From Flavobacteriaceae bacterium (GTDB taxonomy: Bacteria > Bacteroidota > Bacteroidia > Flavobacteriales > Flavobacteriaceae): 64,000 nt of DNA. Below the pieces are notes generated by a model. The model saw only the letters and a program-made list of their open reading frames with translations. It had not been told where the DNA came from and did no database searches. Positions 37,286-46,436 of this stretch are shown here, piece by piece (position 1 is the stretch's first letter; the number at the start of each line of letters is the position of its first letter). The stretch is from assembly GCA_947456815.1 (NCBI GenBank), contig CANGTL010000001.1, positions 1 through 64,000 on the forward strand, in the 5' to 3' direction. Both the position numbers and the translations under genes were made by a program.

Positions 37286-38014
37286 ATGAGCATCCCTTAT
37301 GAAATATTAAAATGGGATTCCAATTTTTTTGGATTCACAGTTTGTAGAATAAACGATCCTAATTTATCAAGTGATAAATTAGCAGAAGTTTTGAAATTGT
37401 TACATAGTCTTGAAATTGATTTGATTTACTATGCTTCAAAGGAAAATAAACTAAAAGATTTAGAGGGGATTTCTGCATTTTATGACATAAAGTTGGTAGA
37501 TAAAAAAACCACATTTGCTAAAAACAAAATAAATAGTATTTCAAATTTTAACCACAGTGGTATAATTTCAGAATACAAGGAAAATTATCCTGAAAAAAAA
37601 CTAATACAATTGGCAATTGAAAGTGGAGTTTACTCAAGATTCAACTTAGACAAAAGAATTGGAAGCAAAAAATATCAGGATTTATATAGTTTATGGATTA
37701 TAGATTCCGTTAGTAAAAAAATAGCAAAAGAAGTTCTTGTTTTTAGAGTAGAAAATAAAATAGCTGGATTTGTTACGCTTGGTGAGAAAAATAAGAGAGG
37801 TGATATTGGAATTATTGCAGTTGATTCCTTTTGTCGTGGAAAAGGAATTGGAAAATCTTTAATGTTTACAGCTGAAAATTGGTTTAATGAAAAACAATAT
37901 ACTTCTATTCAGGTAGTAACTCAAGGTGAAAACATACAAGCTTGTAGATTATATGAAAGTTGTGGATATATAATTGAAAAAGTTGAATATTTTTATCATA
38001 TTTGGAAAAAGTGA
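37286..38014 (+). CDS. GNAT N-acetyltransferase, WecD-like (dTDP-4-amino-sugar)
   Basis: A 242-residue acetyltransferase. The N-terminus (YEILKWDSNFFGFTVCRI) has the WDSxFFG motif of WecD relatives. The C-terminal GNAT core has GDIGIIAVDSFCRGKGIGKS, the acetyl-CoA loop, and ACRLYESCGY. WecD acetylates dTDP-Fuc4N. A WecE transaminase and WecF-like transferase lie downstream, which fits. The gene is noticeably AT- and Lys/Asn-rich compared with its neighbours, is flanked by gaps of 116 and 140 bases, and is directly followed by a decayed formyltransferase. Confidence 0.85.
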   Translation: MSIPYEILKWDSNFFGFTVCRINDPNLSSDKLAEVLKLLHSLEIDLIYYASKENKLKDLEGISAFYDIKLVDKKTTFAKNKINSISNFNHSGIISEYKENYPEKKLIQLAIESGVYSRFNLDKRIGSKKYQDLYSLWIIDSVSKKIAKEVLVFRVENKIAGFVTLGEKNKRGDIGIIAVDSFCRGKGIGKSLMFTAENWFNEKQYTSIQVVTQGENIQACRLYESCGYIIEKVEYFYHIWKK

Positions 38015-38152
38015 AAATTAATCATAAGGGATGTAGAAATAATTTATGCATTTCGTCTTATTAAAATTTCGAATAGATAGCTATAAATAACATAACATTA
38101 ATATTAGATTTAGCCATATTATCTTCTAAAATAATTTAATCTTAATTCAGAA

Positions 38153-38677
38153 ATTGGAGTGACTGCTTTATTCGGAACGATTGAATTTAATCAAGGTGCG
38201 ATAGTGGCTCAGCGAATTCTGCCAATCCAATACCCAATAACCATTCAAAAAGCCATTGATTTATTAGCTAAAGAATACGCTATCTTATTGGAATCGGTTA
38301 TTCAAATGCACGTTGGAAACAAACTAACTTCAACGCCGCAAGACTAGACCAAAGCTACCTTTAGTTTGTGGCGAGATGAGGAAGATTACAAGATTGATTG
38401 GAGTCAAGACAGTTCCTCTATCAAAAGAATGATTGACGCCGTTGGTTTTCCGTATAAAGGAGCTTATACCGTTATGGAAGATTCCATTCTGAGAATTCAC
38501 ACGGCCGAAGTTTATCCAGAGGTTACTATAGTGAACCGAACACCCGGGAAAGTACTTTTCAAACATGCTGATGGGTATGTGATCGTTTGCGGAAAAGGAT
38601 TGCTGAAAGTGAGTACTTTTTACAAGGAACAAAATGAAATATTTACTTTATCAAAATTCAGAATAAGATTTAAATAA
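38153..38677 (+). pseudogene. Remnant of a dTDP-4-amino-sugar N-formyltransferase (5' truncated, in-frame TAG)
   Basis: No complete gene is present. From about 38153 the frame reads IGVTALFGTIEFNQGAIVAQ through LTSTPQD, stops at TAG 38345-38347, and continues in the same frame as TKATFSLWRDEEDYKIDWSQ through VCGKGLLKV to TAA 38675. The join PQD-stop-TKATFSLWRDEEDY is what formyltransferases of the WlaRD/VioF/QdtF group have as an unbroken segment. The catalytic N-terminal half (HP..LP motif and Asn/His/Asp) is missing. It sits between the WecD-like acetyltransferase and WecE. Confidence 0.85.
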
Positions 38678-38687
38678 ACCCTACCCA

Positions 38688-39830
38688 ATGAAATACAGCA
38701 TTCCCTTTAACAAGCCCTACTTAACCGGAAAAGAAACACATTACATTTACGACGCGGTATCTACTGGAAAGCTCTCGGGCAATGGAAGATACACGCAATT
38801 GTGTCAAGATTATTTGAAAGAACGCTATGGTTTTGGAAAATGCTTGCTTACTACTTCTTGCACAGATGCCTTAGAAATGGCGGCCATTTTAATTAACATT
38901 CAAGAAGGCGACGAGGTGATTATGCCTTCTTATACTTTTGTAAGTACCTCGAATGCTTTTATTTTGAGAGGCGCTAAAATTGTTTTCGCCGATAGTAGAA
39001 AAGACCATCCAGGAATGGATGAAAGCAGTATTGCTGCCTTAATCACACCTAAAACAAAAGCAATAGTTCCCGTGCATTATGCGGGCGTAGCTTGCGACAT
39101 GGATGTGATTATGGAATTGGCTGCCCAACACCATTTATTTGTTGTTGAAGATGCCGCTCAAGCAATTGATAGTTTTTATATCGGAAAAGACGGCGTTAAA
39201 AGAGCCTTAGGATCTATTGGCCATTTGGCAGCATTTTCGTTTCATGAAACCAAGAATATTATTTCAGGCGAAGGGGGCATGTTAGCCATTAACGATCTAC
39301 AGTTTGCCAATCGAGCCGAAATTATTTGGGAAAAAGGAACCAATCGTTCTGCTTTTTTTAGAGGTGAGGTAGACAAATACGGCTGGGTGGACTTAGGTTC
39401 TTCTTTTCTACCCTCCGAACTAATAGCAGCTTTTCTTTGGTCGCAATTAGAACATTTAGATGCTATTCAAACCAAAAGAATTTCAATTTGGAATACCTAC
39501 TATACAGCTTTAGAAAAATGGGCAAAATCAAACGAAATTGAATTGCCAATCGTTCCAGAATTTGCTACCAATAATGGGCACATGTTCTATTTGGTTTGCA
39601 AAGATCTGCAGCAAAGAAGCCAATTGATATCGCATTTGAAATCTAGTAAAATTATGGCTGTTTTTCATTATTTGAGTTTACATAATAGTCCGTTTTATAA
39701 AAGCAAACACGATGGAAGATTTTTACCAGAAACCGATCGTTATTCAGAATGTTTGATTCGACTACCGATGTTCTATGAGATAGATACTGAAACACACCAA
39801 TTAATGATTGAAAGAATTATTACTTTTTAG
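38688..39830 (+). CDS. rffA: dTDP-4-amino-4,6-dideoxygalactose transaminase
   Basis: WecE/RffA aminates C4 of dTDP-4-keto-6-deoxyglucose to dTDP-Fuc4N. The 380-residue protein starts IPFNKPYLTGKETHYIYDAV and has LLTTSCTDALEMAAILINI, VIMPSYTFVSTSNAFILRGA, the PLP Asp in FVVEDAAQAID, the Lys in FSFHETKNIISGEGGML, and DLGSSFLPSELIAAFLWSQL, all characteristic of this group. The start is 11 bases after the formyltransferase remnant. Together with the WecD- and WecF-like genes it forms a Fuc4NAc module. Confidence 0.93.
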   Translation: MKYSIPFNKPYLTGKETHYIYDAVSTGKLSGNGRYTQLCQDYLKERYGFGKCLLTTSCTDALEMAAILINIQEGDEVIMPSYTFVSTSNAFILRGAKIVFADSRKDHPGMDESSIAALITPKTKAIVPVHYAGVACDMDVIMELAAQHHLFVVEDAAQAIDSFYIGKDGVKRALGSIGHLAAFSFHETKNIISGEGGMLAINDLQFANRAEIIWEKGTNRSAFFRGEVDKYGWVDLGSSFLPSELIAAFLWSQLEHLDAIQTKRISIWNTYYTALEKWAKSNEIELPIVPEFATNNGHMFYLVCKDLQQRSQLISHLKSSKIMAVFHYLSLHNSPFYKSKHDGRFLPETDRYSECLIRLPMFYEIDTETHQLMIERIITF

Positions 39831-39851
39831 GTAAAAATTTAAAAGGTTAGA

Positions 39852-40883
39852 ATGACATTACACATTTTATTTCAAGACAAGTTCTCACTTCCTTTTTATC
39901 ACTTTGTTAAGGAAGAAGTGAATTTACATGAGCAACAATTTCTATTTATTGCCGAAAAACATTCCAATTTAATACCAAGTGACAATCTGTTTTATCTACG
40001 ATTGCCTATAAGGAAGAATATTTTATACAATCTCAAACTATTTTATCAACTTTGTTTTAACGCAAAACATATCATTTTGCATGGCGATCTAATCCTACAA
40101 TTTTTTCTAGTATTCCCCTTTTTTATTCGAAAATGCAGTTGGTTAATTTACGGTCAAGAGTTATACAGTCTGAAAACTGAAAAAGGAAGAAAAGCTTGGG
40201 TTAAAAAATTTGTGTTAAGTCGTGTTAAAAATCACATCACTCATATCAAAGGAGACTCTGATTTGGCGAATATGTTGTTGAAATCTAAAGCTAATTTTGT
40301 TTACAGTCCAATGTATTTAAGCAACGTAGTAGATACATCTCAATTCAAGCCAACAATGATTTCTGAAAAAAATAAGCTAAAGTTGTTGGTCGGAAATTCT
40401 ACTGATCCTACTAACAACCATAAAGCTATTTTTGAGAAAATACTAAAGTATTCCGAAGACATAGAGGTAATTTATTGCCCACTTTCGTACGGAATTTACC
40501 AAGACTATAAAGACCAAATCAAGGCACTGGGACATGAAATGTTCGGAAGCAAATTTGTGCCAGTGGAAAACTTTATGTCTTTTGAAGAGTATAGAACTTT
40601 CTTAATGTCGATAGACATTGCTATCTTTAACCATAATAGGCAAGAAGCGATGGGTGTCACTCTTACTTTAATGAGTTTAGGAAAAATTATTTATATGAAT
40701 TCTCATACTACTTCTTTCGAATCCTTTACTGCAAGAGGAGGAGAAGTGTACGACATCGCATTAATAGATCAAGAAGGATTAAAAATTGATCGAAGTGTAG
40801 ATCAAAATGCTGATTTTTTGAAAAAAAATTATTCCAAGGAAGTTTATAAAGAAACTTTAATAACAATCTCTAAATTAAGATAG
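39852..40883 (+). CDS. WecF-like dTDP-Fuc4NAc transferase (GT56)
   Basis: A 343-residue protein with the WecF pattern: ILHGDLILQFFL near residue 75, WLIYGQELYSL, LLVGNSTDPTNNHKAIFEKI, YCPLSYGIYQDYKDQIKALG, MSFEEYRTFLMSIDIAIFNH, and NRQEAMGVTLTLMSLGK. In E. coli WecF moves Fuc4NAc from the dTDP sugar to lipid-linked ManNAcA-GlcNAc. Here it would add the 4-amino sugar made by the two genes before it. The acceptor is unknown. It follows WecE by 21 bases. Confidence 0.87.
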   Translation: MTLHILFQDKFSLPFYHFVKEEVNLHEQQFLFIAEKHSNLIPSDNLFYLRLPIRKNILYNLKLFYQLCFNAKHIILHGDLILQFFLVFPFFIRKCSWLIYGQELYSLKTEKGRKAWVKKFVLSRVKNHITHIKGDSDLANMLLKSKANFVYSPMYLSNVVDTSQFKPTMISEKNKLKLLVGNSTDPTNNHKAIFEKILKYSEDIEVIYCPLSYGIYQDYKDQIKALGHEMFGSKFVPVENFMSFEEYRTFLMSIDIAIFNHNRQEAMGVTLTLMSLGKIIYMNSHTTSFESFTARGGEVYDIALIDQEGLKIDRSVDQNADFLKKNYSKEVYKETLITISKLR

Positions 40884-40884
40884 T

Positions 40885-42885
40885 ATGTGCGGAATTTCAC
40901 TTGTATTAGCCAAAGAAAGAGTTGATATTTCTTCATTTAGAGCTTTCAATTCTATAATCAAGCATAGAGGTCCAGATGATGAAGGATTTATATTTGTTTC
41001 TGGAGATAGTAATGACATACAAATTGTTGGAGGACAAGACACTCAAGAAGATGTGTGGAATACAGCTACAAATTATCAACCGCAGCATAACATTAATAAG
41101 ATTCAGGGAGACTATAAAATTGGGATTGGTCACCGACGCTTGGCTATTTTAGATTTATCTGCTCTCGGTCATTTACCAATGTGTGATGCACTAGAACGCT
41201 ATTGGATTACATACAATGGAGAAATATATAATTTTTTAGAACTTCGGAAAGAGCTTCAAGATTTAGGTTACGAGTTTTCCTCACAGTCAGATACCGAAGT
41301 TATTTTAGCAGCTTATGCTTCTTGGGGTGCTGACTGTCTAAATCGTTTCTCAGGTATGTGGTCTTTTGCCATTTATGATAGGCAGACCAAAACCATTTTT
41401 ATTTCAAGGGATCGCTACGGAATTAAACCTCTTTATTATTGGTTTTCACCGGAAGGAGATTTTTATTTGGCTAGCGAAATCAAACAATTTACTCAAATTC
41501 CGAGTTGGAAAGCAGCACTCAATCCACAAAGGGTATATGATTATTTGTTTTATGCAATGACCGATCACACTGATGAAACTATGTTTAAAGATGTTTATGT
41601 TGTTCTACCAGGACATTCTATAAGCATTATGAACCCAGAGATACAAAAAACTAATAAAGGAAGAATTAAACAGGAAAAATGGTTTAATCCAGAAAATATA
41701 AAATTCTCGGGTACTTTTGAGGAAGCCGCTTCAGGATTTAATCGTCATTTCGACCAAGCAATCGATTTGCATTTGCGAGCCGATGTTCCAATAGGTTCTG
41801 CGCTTTCGGGTGGGTTAGATTCTACTGCCATTGTATGTTCTGTAAATAATAAATTGAAAGAAAAAGGAGTGGAATCTCTTCAAAAAACTTTTTCGTCTTG
41901 TGCTGATATCGAAAAATACAATGAAAAGAAATGGATGGATGAAGTCATTAAATCCACTAATGTCGAGGCCAGCTTTATTTTCCCTAAAGGACAGGATGTT
42001 TTTGCCTTATCGGAAGAAATTATCTGGCATCAAGATGAACCTTATCAGTCTCAATCTGCTTTTTTAGGCTATCATGTATTTGAAGACGCTAAAAAACATA
42101 ACGTAAAAGTCTTGCTAAACGGTCAAGGTGCAGATGAATATTTAAGCGGTTACAATGCTTTTTCAATTTTCAGAAAATTGAATTTGATTAAGCAATGGAA
42201 ATTTTTGCAGGTTTATAAAGAATTAAAATACTTACCAACTCTCGAAAAATTAAATGAAATTAGATTGTTATTATACCATCTTTTGCCTAAAAAATGGATT
42301 AGATTTTTTTCAAAATTTAGTTCGGAGCACAAAACTCTTAATGGCATGATTAATATGAATCAATTGGGTGCTAAAAATAAACATCCACATGATAAAAAAG
42401 GATTTAAATTTCGTTCTATTTTTGAAATTGCCAATCACCAGTTATTTTGCGAGCCATTGCAAAAATATTTACGTTGGGAAGACCGCAACTCAATGGCTCA
42501 TTCCATAGAAGCTAGGGTTCCTTTCTTAGATCACAATTTGGTAGCATATAGTACTCAAATGCCTATTGATTATTTGGATGGTTTCCAGGAATCTAAAAAA
42601 TTAATGATTTATGGTTTAGAAGATATTTTGCCAACTAGCATTCGCAATCGAAAAGACAAAAAAGGATTTATTACACCCGAGGAACATTGGTTTAAGCATG
42701 AATTTTTCGAGGAATTTAAAAATATGTTCAAAAAATACAATGCCTATTCAGGTTCAATTTTAAATGAAAAAGCGGTATTAGATTATTTTAATCAAATTAT
42801 TGATGGGAAAAAGCCTTTTGACTATACTTATTGGCGTCTAATCTCACTAGGAATGTGGATGAAAGTGTTTAACATACAATCTTAA
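40885..42885 (+). CDS. Asparagine synthase-type amidotransferase
   Basis: A 666-residue AsnB-family protein. The N-terminal glutaminase domain starts with the processed Cys2 (MCGISLVLAKE), with RGPDDEGFIF and YNGEIYNFLELR. The C-terminal ATP-PPi domain has the P-loop SGGLDSTA near residue 308 and LNGQGADEYLSGY. In polysaccharide loci such enzymes are thought to amidate uronic acids rather than aspartate, which fits the three UDP-uronate genes here. That role is inference; free asparagine synthesis cannot be ruled out. The gene is one base after WecF and one base before WecB. Confidence 0.88.
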   Translation: MCGISLVLAKERVDISSFRAFNSIIKHRGPDDEGFIFVSGDSNDIQIVGGQDTQEDVWNTATNYQPQHNINKIQGDYKIGIGHRRLAILDLSALGHLPMCDALERYWITYNGEIYNFLELRKELQDLGYEFSSQSDTEVILAAYASWGADCLNRFSGMWSFAIYDRQTKTIFISRDRYGIKPLYYWFSPEGDFYLASEIKQFTQIPSWKAALNPQRVYDYLFYAMTDHTDETMFKDVYVVLPGHSISIMNPEIQKTNKGRIKQEKWFNPENIKFSGTFEEAASGFNRHFDQAIDLHLRADVPIGSALSGGLDSTAIVCSVNNKLKEKGVESLQKTFSSCADIEKYNEKKWMDEVIKSTNVEASFIFPKGQDVFALSEEIIWHQDEPYQSQSAFLGYHVFEDAKKHNVKVLLNGQGADEYLSGYNAFSIFRKLNLIKQWKFLQVYKELKYLPTLEKLNEIRLLLYHLLPKKWIRFFSKFSSEHKTLNGMINMNQLGAKNKHPHDKKGFKFRSIFEIANHQLFCEPLQKYLRWEDRNSMAHSIEARVPFLDHNLVAYSTQMPIDYLDGFQESKKLMIYGLEDILPTSIRNRKDKKGFITPEEHWFKHEFFEEFKNMFKKYNAYSGSILNEKAVLDYFNQIIDGKKPFDYTYWRLISLGMWMKVFNIQS

Positions 42886-42886
42886 A

Positions 42887-43984
42887 ATGAAAATTACTAT
42901 AATTGCAGGAGCGAGACCAAATTTTATTAAAATCGCACCTATTATTCATGCATTAAAAGCAACAAATGCCGGTGAGTTTACTTGTCGACTAGTTCATACA
43001 GGGCAACATTTTGATGAAAAAATGAGCCATACTTTTTTTAAGCAGCTTAACATTCCAGAACCTGAAGTTAATTTGAATTGTGGAGGAGGCACCCAAGCCG
43101 AGCAAACAGCTGCAATTATGATTGCTTTTGAAAAAGAATTAAAAGAAAACCCAACAGATTTAGTACTAGTAGTTGGTGATGTAACGAGTACAATGGCCTG
43201 CAGCATTGTTGCAAAAAAATTACTAACCAAAGTGGCACATGTAGAAGCAGGAATTCGCTCCTTTGATATAAGTATGCCTGAAGAAATAAACCGATTGGTA
43301 ACAGATAGTATAACCGATTATTTTTTTACAACAACGCAATGGGCAAGTGAGAACCTCATTAAATCTGGGATCGAAACGCAGCGTATTTTTTTTGTCGGCA
43401 ATGTGATGATTGATACTTTATATGCCAATCGAAGTAAATTCAACAAACCGATATTCTGGAATGAATTAAATTTGAAAACAAAAAATTATTTTGTACTCAC
43501 GTTGCACCGACCTGCAAACGTAGATGATGTGAATAATTTAAAAGCATTACTAGAGGAAATTATTGCAAACTCAAAAAATCTTCCCATTCTTTTTCCAATT
43601 CATCCTCGAACAGCCAAAGTAATCAGCAATGCAGGTATATCAGCTCCGAATTTGCATGTCATAGAACCTCTTGGGTATTTAGAATTCAATTATTTGGTTG
43701 AAAACGCATTTGGTGTAATCACTGATTCAGGTGGAATAACCGAAGAAACTACTGTGTTGGGAATTCCATGCATGACACTTAGAGACAATACGGAACGTCC
43801 TGAAACTGTGAGTATTGGGACTAATATGTTATTGGGCACCGATCCCAAAGCCATTCAACCGGCATTAAGCGAATTGTTTTCAGGACAATGGAAAGTTGGT
43901 AGTATCCCTGAAAAATGGGATGGTAAGGCAGCAGAGCGCATTGTTGATGTTTTGAAACAATTGAATAAAGAACTTACTAATTAA
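42887..43984 (+). CDS. wecB: UDP-N-acetylglucosamine 2-epimerase (non-hydrolysing)
   Basis: WecB interconverts UDP-GlcNAc and UDP-ManNAc. The 365-residue protein starts MKITIIAGARPNFIKIAPII, with the conserved LVHTGQHFDEKMSHTFFKQL, VVGDVTSTMACSIVAKKL, AHVEAGIRSFDISMPEEINR, FVLTLHRPANVDD, and TDSGGITEETTVLGIPCMTL. UDP-ManNAc could be oxidised to ManNAcA by a dehydrogenase of the locus, giving, with Fuc4NAc, two of the three sugars of enterobacterial common antigen. It begins one base after the amidotransferase stop. Confidence 0.95.
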   Translation: MKITIIAGARPNFIKIAPIIHALKATNAGEFTCRLVHTGQHFDEKMSHTFFKQLNIPEPEVNLNCGGGTQAEQTAAIMIAFEKELKENPTDLVLVVGDVTSTMACSIVAKKLLTKVAHVEAGIRSFDISMPEEINRLVTDSITDYFFTTTQWASENLIKSGIETQRIFFVGNVMIDTLYANRSKFNKPIFWNELNLKTKNYFVLTLHRPANVDDVNNLKALLEEIIANSKNLPILFPIHPRTAKVISNAGISAPNLHVIEPLGYLEFNYLVENAFGVITDSGGITEETTVLGIPCMTLRDNTERPETVSIGTNMLLGTDPKAIQPALSELFSGQWKVGSIPEKWDGKAAERIVDVLKQLNKELTN

Positions 43985-43997
43985 GAATAATATTTTT

Positions 43998-45113
43998 ATG
44001 AAATCCCGAAAAATATTAATTGTGACCAATGCCTTTTACCCTGATATTTCTCCACGCTCGTTTAGGGCAACTGAATTAGCGATTGAACTTGTTCGACAAG
44101 GTCACTCTGTAAAAGTATTAACACATCCGAGGAAAGGTTGTGAGGAATTTTGTAAAAGGTATGGGATAATATTCAAAGATTTGGGCCATATAACTTGGCC
44201 AGATCCAATAGTGAAAGGTTCGGGGCTCGTTCGTTTGTTTTTGAGGTTGGTGAAACGCTTTAGTATTTTGTTATTTGAGTATCCACATATTCAAATCATT
44301 CCACTTTTAAAAAAAGGGCTAAAGGGAGAATCAGGATATGATGCATTAATTTCAGTTGCAGTGCCTTACCCAATTCACTGGGGCGTAGCAGCAGTTCGTA
44401 CGAAAAAGAACAGCTTGGCAAAAGTATGGATTGCGGATTGCGGAGACCCATATATGGGGCAAGAAAATGACACCTTCAAACCACCATTTTATTTTGGATG
44501 GTTGGAAAAGAAATTTTGTAGGAAAGCCGATTTCATTACTGTTCCTACAGAGGCATCAATTAAAGGATATTATAAGGAATTTCATTCTAAAATCAGGGTT
44601 ATCCCTCAAGGTTTTAATTTTGAATCGATAAAAAAATATGATGGACCTTTAAATACGGATAAAATTATTTTTGGATATGGAGGAATGTTTATTCCTGGTC
44701 GTCGTGATCCATCAGAATTTTTAACTTTTTTGAATAGTTTAGACGATTCTTTTCATTTTGAATTTCACATATACACCATTACTCCAGGATTGGTAACTCC
44801 TTTTATTGCTGAGTCGAAAGGTAGAATTCAATTGAAACCAATTGTAGAACGAAATGAATTATTATATGAAATGAGTAAAATGAATTTTGTTGTAAATTTT
44901 GAAAATGTGGGAAGCAAACAGACTCCAAGCAAGCTCATCGATTTTGTAATTATTGAAAAGCCTATTCTATCTATTAAATATGGCGATTTAAAAACAAACG
45001 TAATATTAGAGTTTTTGAATAAGAATTTCACAAACGCTTTTAGAGTAGAAAATGCAGATCAATACCGAATTGAAAATGTTGCTCAACAATTTTTAGATCT
45101 TATCTATAAATAA
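43998..45113 (+). CDS. Family 4-type glycosyltransferase
   Basis: A 371-residue GT-B protein. The N-terminal domain starts ILIVTNAFYPDISPRSFRAT (acceptor side), and the middle region has KVWIADCGDPYMGQEND, DFITVPTEASIKGYY and IRVIPQGFNFESI, the usual linker into the donor domain (IIFGYGGMFIPGRRDPSEFL). A weak E-x7-E-like region is near LIDFVIIEKPIL. It would add a sugar to the lipid-linked unit at the inner membrane. It is followed seven bases later by the polymerase gene. Substrates unknown. Confidence 0.85.
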   Translation: MKSRKILIVTNAFYPDISPRSFRATELAIELVRQGHSVKVLTHPRKGCEEFCKRYGIIFKDLGHITWPDPIVKGSGLVRLFLRLVKRFSILLFEYPHIQIIPLLKKGLKGESGYDALISVAVPYPIHWGVAAVRTKKNSLAKVWIADCGDPYMGQENDTFKPPFYFGWLEKKFCRKADFITVPTEASIKGYYKEFHSKIRVIPQGFNFESIKKYDGPLNTDKIIFGYGGMFIPGRRDPSEFLTFLNSLDDSFHFEFHIYTITPGLVTPFIAESKGRIQLKPIVERNELLYEMSKMNFVVNFENVGSKQTPSKLIDFVIIEKPILSIKYGDLKTNVILEFLNKNFTNAFRVENADQYRIENVAQQFLDLIYK

Positions 45114-45120
45114 ATATTTT

Positions 45121-46344
45121 TTGAAAAATTTAATTCTTTTTTTTATCATTTCTCCTTTTCTGGGATTTATCCAAGGGCTAAAGAACTATCGTGAGTCTTG
45201 GGCAAAAAATACGGTTTGGCTTTTCGTAATTTTTTATGGGTTTACTATGGCTAAACCTGAAATCGCTGATTCATCTCGTTACGTAACACAATTAAAAACG
45301 CTTCATAATTCGGAAGCAAGTTGGAACACATTTGTCAACACTTTATATGAAGTGGATGATAGAGGATCGGGGAATGTTGATATTTATCAACAAATAGTAA
45401 CCTATGTAGTGTCTTTAATTACATCAAATGGAGATGTCTTGTTTGCTATTTTTGGCGCAGTTTTCGGATTTTTTTATTCTCGTAATATTTGGTTTTTACT
45501 CCAATCAGTGCGCAAGGATACTTTGTCTTGGACAAGTTGGATGATATTAATTTCGTTTATGTGTGCTGTTGGATTTTGGAACCTAGGAGGTGTTAGAATG
45601 TGGACAGCTGCTCATGTTTTTTTCTATGGCGCTTTTCTTTATTTGTTAGAAGGAAAGAAAAAGGGACTTATATTTTGTCTATTGAGTGTTTTTGTCCATT
45701 TTTCATTTGTGTTGCCTCTGGGATTGTTTCTTTTTTACATTTTGGTAAAGCCTTCGTATAAAATTTTGTTTTACATCTTTTTGGTCAGTTTTTTTATATC
45801 GTCGTTGAAGTTAACGTTTATTAATGCAACAATTGAGGCTTATGCTCCTGACTTCATTATCCCTCGAGTAAGTAACTATGCCAGTGAGGACTATGCGGAG
45901 GTTATTAATGATATGAATGAAAAAGCAAATTGGTATATCGTTTACTATAATCAAGCTTTAAATTGGGGATTGATGTTAGTGTTTAGTATTGTCTTTTTTA
46001 AGAGGAAAATAGCTACCACCTTAAATGAATCTAGTATCAAATTTTTTGGGTTGTCATTATTTTTGCTAATTGTTGGTAATTTCTTGTCGGGAGTAACTTC
46101 GGGCGGGCGTTATTTAACTATTGCTCAGTTATTTGCGACTGCATCATTACTCCTTATCACAATCAATTATAAAGATTCTTGGTTTCGAAGGAAATTAATT
46201 TTATGTGCACCTTTTTTTATTTTTTTTGTTATTATCTCGGTCAGAGTTGCCATAGACACAGTTACATTTGATACTATTTTTTTTAATCCTATAATTGCGG
46301 TATTTGCTAATGTCAGAATTCCGTTAATCGATTTTATAAAATAA
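45121..46344 (+). CDS. EpsG/Wzy-like O-polysaccharide polymerase
   Basis: A 407-residue membrane protein with about ten helices and a large hydrophilic loop (around residues 235-280: APDFIIPRVSNYASEDYAEV). It matches the EpsG pattern: FIISPFLGFIQGLKNYRESW, a DSSRYVTQLKTL stretch, and WNLGGVRMWTAAHVFFYGAF (the conserved xxxxRxxxA helix). It probably joins flipped repeat units on the periplasmic side, in the Wzx/Wzy system with 33667. Wzy proteins are very diverse, so the call rests on topology and context. The start is TTG; the next Met is far inside. Confidence 0.8.
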   Translation: MKNLILFFIISPFLGFIQGLKNYRESWAKNTVWLFVIFYGFTMAKPEIADSSRYVTQLKTLHNSEASWNTFVNTLYEVDDRGSGNVDIYQQIVTYVVSLITSNGDVLFAIFGAVFGFFYSRNIWFLLQSVRKDTLSWTSWMILISFMCAVGFWNLGGVRMWTAAHVFFYGAFLYLLEGKKKGLIFCLLSVFVHFSFVLPLGLFLFYILVKPSYKILFYIFLVSFFISSLKLTFINATIEAYAPDFIIPRVSNYASEDYAEVINDMNEKANWYIVYYNQALNWGLMLVFSIVFFKRKIATTLNESSIKFFGLSLFLLIVGNFLSGVTSGGRYLTIAQLFATASLLLITINYKDSWFRRKLILCAPFFIFFVIISVRVAIDTVTFDTIFFNPIIAVFANVRIPLIDFIK

Positions 46345-46436
46345 TATGATAATCAACCAATCTAATTTTTAGAAAATAAAATATCGACTTGTAAGTTTAT
46401 TACACATGTATCAAAGCCAAATTAAAATTTAAGTTT

